Assembly (NCBI GenBank): GCA_910577605.1
Contig: CAJTON010000003.1
Location: forward strand, 75,475 to 139,007
Origin: an uncultured Butyrivibrio sp.
Lineage (GTDB): Bacteria > Bacillota > Clostridia > Lachnospirales > Lachnospiraceae
Reading direction: 5' to 3'
DNA: 63,533 nucleotides
The notes below the pieces were generated by a model. That model was not told where the DNA came from. It worked only from the letters and a program-made list of their open reading frames with translations, and made no database searches. Positions 1 to 7,675 of this stretch are shown here, in pieces; position 1 is the stretch's first letter, and every line of letters starts with the position of its first letter. A program made the translations under genes and the position numbers.

Positions 1-952
1 TTATCTGCACCTCACCCCTGGCAAGCGACGGCTTGAGTATATTTGAAGCGTCAATAGCGCCCTCGGCGCCTCCCGCGCCGATTATCGTATGCAGCTCGTC
101 GATAAAAAGAATGACGTTTCCGGCGGCGCGCACCTCGCCTATGACCTTTTTGATGCGCTCCTCAAATTCCCCGCGGTATTTGGAGCCGGCTATCATTCCG
201 GAAAGGTCGAGCGTGAGCACCCTTTTGTCCTTTATAGTATCGGGCACATTGCCCTCGTTTATCTTTATCGCAAGCCCTTCGACAATGGCTGTTTTGCCGA
301 CTCCCGGCTCTCCCACAAGGCAAGGATTGTTTTTGGTGCGTCTGCTGCTTATCTGGATAACGCGCCGTATTTCCGTCTCTCTGCCGATTACCGGGTCGAG
401 CTTTCCCTCGGCGGCAAGCTTTGTCAGGTCCCTGCTGTACTGGTCAAGCGTCGCCGTCTGGGATTTTTTGCGGCTTTTTCCACCCGCCGCAAATTCCTCT
501 TTATAGGAATTTCCGTCCTCACCCATAGCGACCATAAGATCCACATACACTCTCTGCACGCTTATCCCTAAAGTGCATAAAAGCCTTGTGGCGACGCTGT
601 CAGGCTCTTTGAGCATCCCTATGAGTATATGCTCCGTACCGATAAGCTGCGCCTTAAAACGCCTTGCCTCCTTGCGGGCATTGTCTATTATCCGCGCCGC
701 CCTAGGCGTATAGGAATCCGGCTCCTTTACTCCTATATTCCTGTCCGGCGTTATAAGCTGGCTGATGACGTCGACCACCTTGTCCTCATCGACCCCGTTA
801 TTGTTAAGCACGGTCTGCGCAAGACAGCCGTCGCATTTTAAGATCCCTATAAGTATATGCTCGCTCCCCACGCTTCCGTGACCAAGCTCAAACGCCGACT
901 GCGCGGCATACTGCAAAACCTCTTCCGCCTTTTTGGTAAATCCGCTCTGCAT
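1..952 (-). CDS. clpC: ATP-dependent Clp protease ATPase subunit ClpC (partial, N-terminal part)
   Basis: AAA+ unfoldase that feeds substrates, including arginine-phosphorylated proteins, to ClpP in the cytoplasm. The 317 visible residues begin at ATG 952, preceded by AAGGAG. They cover the double Clp_N repeat (about residues 1-145; GSEHILIG and GTEHILIG mark the two copies), a linker, and the start of the first AAA+ module with Walker A GEPGVGKT and Walker B VILFIDE. The reading frame is still open at base 1, so the rest of D1 and all of D2 lie outside the window. It is the last visible gene of gntR-mcsA-mcsB-clpC, 69 bases after mcsB. The family assignment is secure. Confidence 0.97.
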   Translation of the reverse strand, partial: MQSGFTKKAEEVLQYAAQSAFELGHGSVGSEHILIGILKCDGCLAQTVLNNNGVDEDKVVDVISQLITPDRNIGVKEPDSYTPRAARIIDNARKEARRFKAQLIGTEHILIGMLKEPDSVATRLLCTLGISVQRVYVDLMVAMGEDGNSYKEEFAAGGKSRKKSQTATLDQYSRDLTKLAAEGKLDPVIGRETEIRRVIQISSRRTKNNPCLVGEPGVGKTAIVEGLAIKINEGNVPDTIKDKRVLTLDLSGMIAGSKYRGEFEERIKKVIGEVRAAGNVILFIDELHTIIGAGGAEGAIDASNILKPSLARGEVQI

Positions 953-1021
953 AATTGCTCCTTTCCTTATTGTTGCGCTGTTTTCCAGCGCATAATAGTA
1001 TCCTCGAAGAGAATATTTATT

Positions 1022-2053
1022 CTATATTATTTCCGGAATGTTGTTTCGTAAATACTGCGCCCTTAGCACATCCGTCTCATCCACCGACAAGTCTCTGCCC
1101 ACGCTGCTGCCAAGAACCGCCGGCTGTATATCCGCCAGAAGTTTGTTGAAAGCTATGTGTTCGCTGTTTCCTGCGGCAAGAATGCCTGTCGACATTCCCA
1201 GCATCAGCTCCGACAAAAGCGACATCGCGTCACGGAGAGAAAGTTTCCTCGCGTACCTGAGAACCCCGTAGGATTTGTACGCCATATCCTCGGCGGCGTA
1301 TTTATCCTTTTCATAACGGAACCGGCGCTGTTCCCTCTCCTGACTTATTATCTGCATTACTATGTCGTCAAGGTCCTTTATTATTTCCCTTTCCTCCTGA
1401 CCCAGAGTTTTCTGCGTCGAAACCTGGTAAAGATTGCCGTAGCCGCTCTCGGAATCACCGTAAACAGCTTTTATCCTGATTCCGAAGCGTCCTATCTCCG
1501 TACCTATCTGCGATATCCTCTTTGCGTCCGCCAAAGCAGGAAGGTGCAGCGTGTAACCTGCTTTTAATCCGGTGCCGACATTCGTGGGATACGTTGTTTT
1601 ATATCCGTATTTTTCGTCAAAAGCATAGTCGAAATTAGCGTCTATATAATCGTCGGCTTCATTTGCTTTTCTGAAGCATTCGGGCATATTCATGCCGTTT
1701 TCAAGCACTTGTATCCGTATATGGTCCTCCGCATTTAAAAGTATCGACGTACCCTCATCCTTTGAAATGACCGCAGCCCCCGTCCGCGACTTGACAAGAT
1801 ACGAACTTACGGACCTTCGCTCCTTGAGGGCGTTCCTCTGAGCTTCGCCGCATTCATTCATAAAAACATATTTATATTCTTCTGGATAATCCTTTCTGAA
1901 CCTCTCCACGACAGAATTTACCATTCGCTCCGCCTCGTCCTCCTCAAGCCGGGACGCGAATTTATAGTCCGAAAGATTCCGCGCCAGCCTTATTCTGCTG
2001 GAAACCACAACATCATCGTTATCTCCGCCGCTCCTGTCATACCATTTATACAT
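1022..2053 (-). CDS. mcsB: Protein-arginine kinase McsB
   Basis: ATP:guanido phosphotransferase-fold kinase that phosphorylates arginines and marks proteins for ClpCP. The 343 residues match usual McsB length. Visible motifs are the N-terminal SSRIRLARNL, EDHIRIQ in the middle and PTNVGTG in the active-site region. The codon before PTNVGTG is TAT (Tyr, about residue 155), where the guanido kinase family normally has a cysteine (CPTN/CPSN), so the thiol is replaced. The start ATG 2053 has AAGGAAG upstream and overlaps the mcsA stop by 8 bases, which suggests translational coupling. Activity cannot be judged from sequence alone. Confidence 0.95.
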   Translation of the reverse strand: MYKWYDRSGGDNDDVVVSSRIRLARNLSDYKFASRLEEDEAERMVNSVVERFRKDYPEEYKYVFMNECGEAQRNALKERRSVSSYLVKSRTGAAVISKDEGTSILLNAEDHIRIQVLENGMNMPECFRKANEADDYIDANFDYAFDEKYGYKTTYPTNVGTGLKAGYTLHLPALADAKRISQIGTEIGRFGIRIKAVYGDSESGYGNLYQVSTQKTLGQEEREIIKDLDDIVMQIISQEREQRRFRYEKDKYAAEDMAYKSYGVLRYARKLSLRDAMSLLSELMLGMSTGILAAGNSEHIAFNKLLADIQPAVLGSSVGRDLSVDETDVLRAQYLRNNIPEII

Positions 2054-2618
2054 TGTTTTCTTCCTTTCCCCTTATCTGAGCGATCATGTCGCGCAGCTTT
2101 GCCGCCTCCGCAAAATCCTCCTCGGCAACAGCCTCCTTAAGCTTCTTTGACAGAAAATCTATTTCCCTGCGCGAATCAAACTCCGCCTTCTCCTCCGTAA
2201 CGTCATTCTCCGCGCGCTGCTCCTGTTTTCTGTAAAGCAAAGGCTTCTTTCCGATATGCCTGTCACTGCCTTGAAGCTTCTTTATGGTATCAGAAATAAG
2301 CGGTCCGAACACATCGTAGCAGTCGGGACATCCGAAGCTTGAATTAGCAACGAAATCTCCATAAGTCGTATGACATTTAGGACACTGTACCTGTCTCGCC
2401 GGGTCATCCTTCTCGCTGTCGGCAAGAACACTCCTGCCGCCTAAAATACCGGATAAAAGCTTTGTCAAATTCATATCGTTGTCAAATATGCTTGAATAAT
2501 AGCTCACGTCCGTATTCGCCGCGCATTCGCCGCAAAGATGATGCTCGTTCTTCACCCCGTTAAGCACCTCTGTATAATGAAATGTAGCCGTATTCTTCCC
2601 ACATTTCTCACATAACAT
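2046..2618 (-). CDS. mcsA: McsA, zinc-binding activator of McsB
   Basis: Cofactor protein that activates the McsB kinase. The 190 residues contain four CxxC pairs (CEKC, CGEC, CPKC, CPDC) typical of the zinc-binding half, then a charged linker and a C-terminal UvrB/UvrC motif (about residues 150-185, ending AKLRDMIAQI). The ribosome binding site GGGAGG lies inside the 3' end of the GntR gene, 4 bases from its stop, so the two are translated as one operon. mcsA-mcsB-clpC is the standard Firmicutes order. The gene before mcsA is usually ctsR, but here it is a GntR-type regulator. Confidence 0.95.
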   Translation of the reverse strand: MLCEKCGKNTATFHYTEVLNGVKNEHHLCGECAANTDVSYYSSIFDNDMNLTKLLSGILGGRSVLADSEKDDPARQVQCPKCHTTYGDFVANSSFGCPDCYDVFGPLISDTIKKLQGSDRHIGKKPLLYRKQEQRAENDVTEEKAEFDSRREIDFLSKKLKEAVAEEDFAEAAKLRDMIAQIRGKEENNV

Positions 2619-2622
2619 AATA

Positions 2623-2997
2623 TCATCCTCCCAAAAATTCGTTTATAACGTCGTCCACAACGGCATGGATCTCATCGGCGGAAATATTCCTGCACATAGC
2701 TTTGGCTATCACTACCCTCAATTCCTCCGTAAGCGCCCCCATCGCCCTCAGCTTATCAACGTCAAGCGCTATTATCGCCCCATGTCTGCGGTCTAATTTA
2801 ATATATCCCTCCTGGCGCAAAACCGTGTACGCTTTATTTACGGTATGCATATTGATACCGACCATTTCGGCAAGCTGTCTTACCGAGGGAAGGGAGTCCC
2901 CCTCCCGTATCTGCTCGTTGGCAATGCACATAATTATCTGATTGCACAGCTGGACATACAACGCTTCGTCGCTGTTAAAATCTATCGAAAAAATCAT
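2623..2997 (-). CDS. GntR-family (YtrA-like) transcriptional regulator in the ctsR position
   Basis: A 124-residue DNA-binding protein with an N-terminal GntR winged helix-turn-helix (about residues 8-75; SLPSVRQLAEMVGINMHTV is the recognition region) and a short helical tail of about 50 residues, as in the YtrA subgroup rather than the larger FadR or HutC groups. ATG 2997 is chosen over the GTG at 3003 because AGGAG (3005-3009) leaves 7 bases to ATG and only one to GTG. A perfect inverted repeat in its own promoter (3022-3042) suggests autorepression. YtrA-type regulators usually control ABC transporter genes. Controlling mcsA-mcsB-clpC from this position is unusual and is inferred from operon structure. 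Confidence 0.88.
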   Translation of the reverse strand: MIFSIDFNSDEALYVQLCNQIIMCIANEQIREGDSLPSVRQLAEMVGINMHTVNKAYTVLRQEGYIKLDRRHGAIIALDVDKLRAMGALTEELRVVIAKAMCRNISADEIHAVVDDVINEFLGG

Positions 2998-3021
2998 AAG
3001 CACTCCTTTAGCACAAATCCG

Positions 3022-3062
3022 TGTTATACATTAACTATAACAAATGAGCGCCCAAAAAGCAA
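3022..3062 (-). promoter_or_regulatory. Promoter and inverted-repeat operator of gntR-mcsA-mcsB-clpC
   Basis: The minus strand shows a -35 TTGCTT (3057-3062), a 17-base spacer and a -10 TATAGT (3034-3039). A perfect inverted repeat overlaps the -10: TGTTATA (3022-3028), seven bases, then TATAACA (3036-3042). It lies just upstream of the GntR start and is a natural autorepression site for that protein. Confidence 0.7.
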
Positions 3063-3079
3063 TGCTTTTCTGCGCTCAT
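3044..3079 (-). terminator. Long hairpin after the cohesin gene, overlapping the gntR -35 region
   Basis: ATGAGCGC (3044-3051) pairs with GCGCTCAT (3072-3079), and an inner AAAAGC pairs with GCTTTT around a short loop. It lies 26 bases after the stop of the cohesin gene. The following minus-strand run is only TTTGTT, so termination may be weak. The -35 box of the gntR promoter lies inside it. Confidence 0.55.
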
Positions 3080-3104
3080 TCGTAGTCATTTCACTGTCAG
3101 ATTT

Positions 3105-5171
3105 TTACAGGAAAAAGTCGTCGTCGCCTTCATCGTCCGCGTCAATGATCTCTATTCCGTCGTCTGTGTCTTTTTTGTCCGTACCGCGGACAGCATCCGG
3201 TACACCCGCATCCGCTGTCTTTGATTCGTCCTCAACCGCCAGATCAATGATTTCCGGCTCGATTTCTCTTTCCTCCTCGTCTATCACACCCGAAACGTCA
3301 GCCGCCAAGGTTTCAGTAAGCGCCTCCGCCTCTTTTTCAAAAGCCTTGATATCCTCGTCGGTTATCTCCATATCAGCAGGCTTATTTTCTTCACTCATAG
3401 CCTCCGCTTCCGCGTTACTCCCGGCTTCTTCTAAGTCCCCGGCGCTAACTTCCGATTCAGCAGCCGTTTCCCCGGCTTCTTCCTCCGAAATCGAATCACT
3501 CTCTGCTGTTTCAGCTTCATGATCGCTCTCCGGCAGGGCGTCCTCCGTTTCCGGCAGTGTGTCCTTAGTTTCAGACGGCTTATCGGAATCGTCCGAATCT
3601 TCTTCCGCCGCAAGCTCCGCCTCAGCAAGCTCTATTTCCTCTTCTTCGTCGGCAAGAGCCTCCACGTCTATATCTATAGAACGTTTTTTCTCAGATTTGT
3701 GAGCCGCCATCACTACGATTATAACAAGCATTACTACGAGCAGCACGCTCGCTATCGCTATGATAAGATTGCGCGTCTTTATAAGTTCCGATTTGTCTTT
3801 TCTAAGATTATTATTGTCGTTTTCCAGAGAGCCCAAAAGTCCGTCGTCAGTCTCGGTTTCTTCATCTCCCGTCGTCCCGGACGGAGTGGTTTCCTCCGGC
3901 TTATCCCCCATATCTACTACAAACATACGCTGTATTGTATTCTCAGCCTTATCATAGCAGTACCAGCCCCTCGCGCCCTTGTCGTTTATAGCGTAGAAAT
4001 ACGCGAAATCGCCGTTTTCACTGCTTATTAACGCGTCAAAGGTCACATCGTTTACCGTTATCTGCCCGGGAGCGCAGCCCGACGGCTGCTTTTCCGCATA
4101 TGAGCTGTCCGCAAGTATATACCTGTGTCCGCCGCTTTCAATGACCTTATACGGGAAAAACGACTTGTTTTTGCTGTCGTACATGAAAAAGCTTCCCTCT
4201 CCCTTATCGTTTATAAGGTAAAAAAGCGTGACATTATATTTGGTGCTGACCGCCGCAAGCACGTCCTCGCCCTCATAGGTCATTACGTCCGCGTCAAAGC
4301 CCGCGGGTATCATATCGGACGAATAGCCGGAATCAATGGTATATTTTACGCCGCCCACGGTAACGCTGCCCACGATCGGCGCGATAGTGGTCTCCGGCAC
4401 TGTCGTCGTAGGCGGTTCGGTAGCCGGAGGCTCGGTGGGAGGCTCAAGCCTCACAACGTTTATCGTGTACGTCATCGTCTTGCCGTTAGGCGCGTACGAG
4501 GTCACGGTTATATTGTTGCCGCCGACCGCGAGATTGTTGAAATTTCCTCCGATTTCAACCTTTCCGCCCTGAGAAGCGACAGCCGCGATATTTACCGCCG
4601 TCACGGAATTGTTCACATAACAGGTGTAATTCATTGTCCACTTGGCAAATTCCGGCGAAAGTCCGGCGCCTGCCACCTGAAGGCTTGAAAGCGTCGCGTC
4701 GTCCGAGCCTACCGCCATTACCTGAACGGACGCGTCCGAACAGGTCATCGCTATCTCTACGTCCGTATCGCCGTCCATTGCTACAAACACCGGACTGGTT
4801 ACAGAAAACTTTCCGGTTCCGACAGTTTTCGCCTTAAAAACAACGTCAAAACTTATATTTTTGACGAGGTCTCCGTCGTACTGGAACGGTATAACTCCGG
4901 CAGGCGAAGTTGTAGCCGCCGGTCCCGTCGTGCTGACAAACTCAAAAAGATTATTGTCGTACACCATCTGGAACTCCGCCACAAATATATCCATGGACGC
5001 GTTTATCGACACGTTCACGGTGACGGTGTCCCCGGCTATGACGCTTGCCGCTCCCGCCGATACCTTCACCGTTCCCGTAGGCGCGGCAAACACCTGCTGC
5101 GGGCTTAGCGCCGGTACTGCCATAAGCGCCGTCATAAGCGCGATCAATAATAATTTCAACCTTTTTTTCAT
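3105..5171 (-). CDS. Cell-surface cohesin-domain protein with membrane anchor and acidic cytoplasmic tail
   Basis: A 688-residue protein, not recognised as a named gene. In order: signal peptide (1-29, ending VFA); cohesin-like beta-sandwich (about 33-150, with AGDTVTVNVSI and VYDNNLFEF); a cadherin-like beta-sandwich domain (about 155-243); a Pro/Thr/Glu linker (about 244-265); two related segments sharing an INDKG...YD core (about 300-420); one transmembrane helix (about 468-488); and a strongly acidic tail of about 200 residues inside the cell. The SDDATLSSLQV region resembles the repeats in the upstream GH73 gene. Cohesins bind dockerins, and the adjacent gene ends in a dockerin-like domain, so this is probably its surface receptor. 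Start ATG 5171 follows GGAGG. The role of the tail is unknown. Confidence 0.85.
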   Translation of the reverse strand: MKKRLKLLLIALMTALMAVPALSPQQVFAAPTGTVKVSAGAASVIAGDTVTVNVSINASMDIFVAEFQMVYDNNLFEFVSTTGPAATTSPAGVIPFQYDGDLVKNISFDVVFKAKTVGTGKFSVTSPVFVAMDGDTDVEIAMTCSDASVQVMAVGSDDATLSSLQVAGAGLSPEFAKWTMNYTCYVNNSVTAVNIAAVASQGGKVEIGGNFNNLAVGGNNITVTSYAPNGKTMTYTINVVRLEPPTEPPATEPPTTTVPETTIAPIVGSVTVGGVKYTIDSGYSSDMIPAGFDADVMTYEGEDVLAAVSTKYNVTLFYLINDKGEGSFFMYDSKNKSFFPYKVIESGGHRYILADSSYAEKQPSGCAPGQITVNDVTFDALISSENGDFAYFYAINDKGARGWYCYDKAENTIQRMFVVDMGDKPEETTPSGTTGDEETETDDGLLGSLENDNNNLRKDKSELIKTRNLIIAIASVLLVVMLVIIVVMAAHKSEKKRSIDIDVEALADEEEEIELAEAELAAEEDSDDSDKPSETKDTLPETEDALPESDHEAETAESDSISEEEAGETAAESEVSAGDLEEAGSNAEAEAMSEENKPADMEITDEDIKAFEKEAEALTETLAADVSGVIDEEEREIEPEIIDLAVEDESKTADAGVPDAVRGTDKKDTDDGIEIIDADDEGDDDFFL

Positions 5172-5194
5172 ATACTTCCTCCTAACCTTCTGTC

Positions 5195-7450
5195 TTATCT
5201 TGTCTGCTTGATATTCCCGTTATTCCATATATAATTCTTCATAACCGCCATATCGAACAGATCGACTTCAGATGACCTCGTGGAAACGTTCGCCGCCTCG
5301 TGCTTGATTCCTGTCAGGAACGGAGCGACCCAGCTGTGCTTCTTCAGATAAGCGTAGTCAAAAAGATTTACCTTGCCGTCGCCGTTCACGTCGCCGTATA
5401 TAACGATCTGATACTGATGGTAATCGTATCCGTTCGCGTCGTAGACCATTATATAATCCCCTGTTCCGATCAAAGCGTCGTCAGCCTTTTTCTTCTTGTC
5501 GGAGCCAAGTATCTGTGCGGTTCCGTTCTCAACCCCGAATTTTGCCATAGCCTTAGCGACCGTATCGCCTATCGCAAAGCCGTTGATGTACGAGCCGTTG
5601 ATCTGAAGCTCTTTTTTGTCAAATACGGTCTTTGAATATCTGACTATCTTGACCTGATATGTGGTCATCGCTGAGCGGTCCTCGTCGGAAGGATACACGT
5701 CAAAATAGATTACGCTTTCTCCCTCCGGAACCTCAATGAATCCGGTGTTGCCGCCCTCGCAGTCAGCGGTCACGTCACTGTATCTTATAACGACCTTCGC
5801 GACCTCGGAATCCGCAGTATAATCAAATGCGAGTGTTTCCGCAGAGTTATCAGCGTACATAGTATATTCAAGCTTATCCTTCACAAAATCTTCGGTGAAT
5901 TTACCTTCCGAAGGCTTTATTGATTTGAGCAGCGTACTGCCCTTCTGCCTTGTGACCGTTACTTTATATGTTTTGGAGGTTCCGTACTCCGATTTACATA
6001 CGACGTCAAAAACATTGTCTCCTACCTCTAGCTCGTGTCCGCCGGTTCCCGACACCGTTGACGTGGACGCTATCGCCTCGGCTTTTATGTCCACGCTTGA
6101 GATTATATACGGAACTATTATACTGTATGAATTCGTATCCATATTAAATGTAGGCGTGAGAGCAAGTTCTCCCTCAATCCCGAATACGCTGGTTCCCGTT
6201 ACGGAAAGGTTTTTAAGCTTATAATTAGGGTTCGCCGTACTCATAAGAGGCTCCGGTCTCTTAAATGTTTCCTCCGGAAATCCCGATTTGAAAACAGGAA
6301 TCCTGAAAGTGAACGCTGAATCCAGGAGCGCCGCCTTCTCATATCCGCTGCGCGCCTTGTAGCCCTCATTCACTGGAGCGAGCAGATTCTGCATATACTG
6401 TTTCCATGCTATAAGGTTTCCGTTTGCGTCATGGTTCACCACATTGAACTTCTGAAAATAAAGCGTATCCTGTCCCGCGTTTATATAATTGTTGGTAAGC
6501 TTTTTTGAGCCGCCCATAACAGCCAGATACGGACTGGTCCATCCGGCGTTCATTGCCTCCCTGCCGCCGTTATTTATTATCTCCTGTCCGGTCCCGCCGG
6601 CGCCGATATTGAAATAATTATAATAGATGACCTTGTCTCCCGCTTTCGCCGGACGGAAGGTCTTGCCTCCGTCGTCCGTCGCAAGTCCGGACGCAAGCGT
6701 TCCGTTTACAAAAAACTGATTTTTATCCGCGTCGTACCTTCCGTTTCCCTGCTCTTGTATAATCCTGGCGCAAAGATGTATCGGACTTACGCCGTACGCT
6801 TCGGCTGCTTTGATAAGGACCTCCCCGTATGTATAAGACTTGCCGTCGTCTCCTTCGATTTTCGCGTAATCGCAGTCCATAAAGGTATTGTCCATCATTA
6901 TTTTAAGAACGTCGTAGGTCTGGACTTCTTTATCGTAACTGAGCTTCTCAAACATAAATACGTTTTCTTCCGTCAGCCAGTTGCGCGGATCCATTATGTA
7001 GCTTATCGCCTCCTCGGACGCCTGCGCCCATGTCCCGCTGTCAAACGCTACCCACTGATTCTTGACCCAGTCAAACGAACCGGCTATCTTTGTGGATTTC
7101 CACGAAGTAGGCGTCGGATACCATATCTCGTCAACTCCCGACAGCGTCATTTTTGCGCTGCCCGTCGGCACAAGATTTCTTTTTAACACAAGCTGGTTGG
7201 CAAGAATGATCTCGTTCCAATCCTCCTCAACGTAAAACGGTTCAAATCTCCATTCGGGATGCGCCTCGTGAAGAGCGGTAAGCTGCTCCCTGTATGTCTC
7301 CGGAAACTGCTCCAGCACCTCCTCAAAGCTCGCCGCTGCATTAGCCTGCGTCTGCCAATGGTATCCAAACACCGCCGAGGCAAGCAAAAATACCGACATA
7401 AGAAGAACTGCTGATATTTTTATTTTTTTTATGTAAAAAAATTCTACCAT
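5195..7450 (-). CDS. Secreted GH73-type N-acetylglucosaminidase with C-terminal dockerin-like domain
   Basis: A 751-residue exported cell-wall hydrolase. After an uncleaved-looking N-terminus and signal helix (about 8-30) comes a conserved region (40-200), then the glucosaminidase core (about 200-365) with the likely acid ARIIQEQG followed by YYNYFNIGA, as in LytD-like GH73 enzymes that cleave the GlcNAc-MurNAc bond of peptidoglycan. Two cadherin-like beta-sandwich domains follow (about 405-500 and 505-610), then a spacer, then a dockerin-like module (about 690-745). Its first calcium loop, DVNGDGKVNLFD, is intact; the second, ending EVDLFD, has lost most acidic ligands. Start ATG 7450 has AGGGG upstream. 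It lies 23 bases before the cohesin gene, forming an operon. Confidence 0.87.
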   Translation of the reverse strand: MVEFFYIKKIKISAVLLMSVFLLASAVFGYHWQTQANAAASFEEVLEQFPETYREQLTALHEAHPEWRFEPFYVEEDWNEIILANQLVLKRNLVPTGSAKMTLSGVDEIWYPTPTSWKSTKIAGSFDWVKNQWVAFDSGTWAQASEEAISYIMDPRNWLTEENVFMFEKLSYDKEVQTYDVLKIMMDNTFMDCDYAKIEGDDGKSYTYGEVLIKAAEAYGVSPIHLCARIIQEQGNGRYDADKNQFFVNGTLASGLATDDGGKTFRPAKAGDKVIYYNYFNIGAGGTGQEIINNGGREAMNAGWTSPYLAVMGGSKKLTNNYINAGQDTLYFQKFNVVNHDANGNLIAWKQYMQNLLAPVNEGYKARSGYEKAALLDSAFTFRIPVFKSGFPEETFKRPEPLMSTANPNYKLKNLSVTGTSVFGIEGELALTPTFNMDTNSYSIIVPYIISSVDIKAEAIASTSTVSGTGGHELEVGDNVFDVVCKSEYGTSKTYKVTVTRQKGSTLLKSIKPSEGKFTEDFVKDKLEYTMYADNSAETLAFDYTADSEVAKVVIRYSDVTADCEGGNTGFIEVPEGESVIYFDVYPSDEDRSAMTTYQVKIVRYSKTVFDKKELQINGSYINGFAIGDTVAKAMAKFGVENGTAQILGSDKKKKADDALIGTGDYIMVYDANGYDYHQYQIVIYGDVNGDGKVNLFDYAYLKKHSWVAPFLTGIKHEAANVSTRSSEVDLFDMAVMKNYIWNNGNIKQTR

Positions 7451-7482
7451 ATGTATTTCCCCTAAGGTTTTTGTTTTCCCTT

Positions 7483-7511
7483 ATTATAGATAATGTACCG
7501 CCAAATTTCAA
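7483..7511 (-). promoter_or_regulatory. Promoter of the GH73-cohesin operon
   Basis: On the minus strand: -35 TTGAAA (7506-7511), 17-base spacer, -10 TATAAT (7483-7488), about 33 bases before the start codon of the GH73 gene. The rest of 7512-7595 is A+T-rich with no gene seen. Confidence 0.75.
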
Positions 7512-7595
7512 CCTTTACGGACAAATTCCATATATTACATACGGGCCGCACTATATATTATAATAGGGAAAATACCAAAGATTCCTCCCCCCTGT

Positions 7596-7625
7596 AAAAA
7601 ACCGCGGGCGCATATTTGCGCCCGC
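7596..7625 (-). terminator. Intrinsic terminator of the purEMND cluster
   Basis: A perfect 9-base stem GCGGGCGCA (7604-7612) / TGCGCCCGC (7617-7625) with a 4-base loop, followed on the minus strand by GG and six T residues (7596-7601). It lies 51 bases after the purD stop. Confidence 0.9.
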
Positions 7626-7675
7626 AAGAACATGAGCCGTTATATTCTTAAAGTCATGACCCCGTCAAACAGATA

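Noticed and set aside
33..571. Open frames on the plus strand over the first 571 bases
   Set aside because: They are antisense to clpC, whose minus-strand frame encodes a full Clp_N repeat and Walker motifs.
7512..7595. A purine riboswitch between purD and the GH73 gene
   Set aside because: The A+T-rich segment has no conserved purine-aptamer core, and it lies after the pur genes, not before them.
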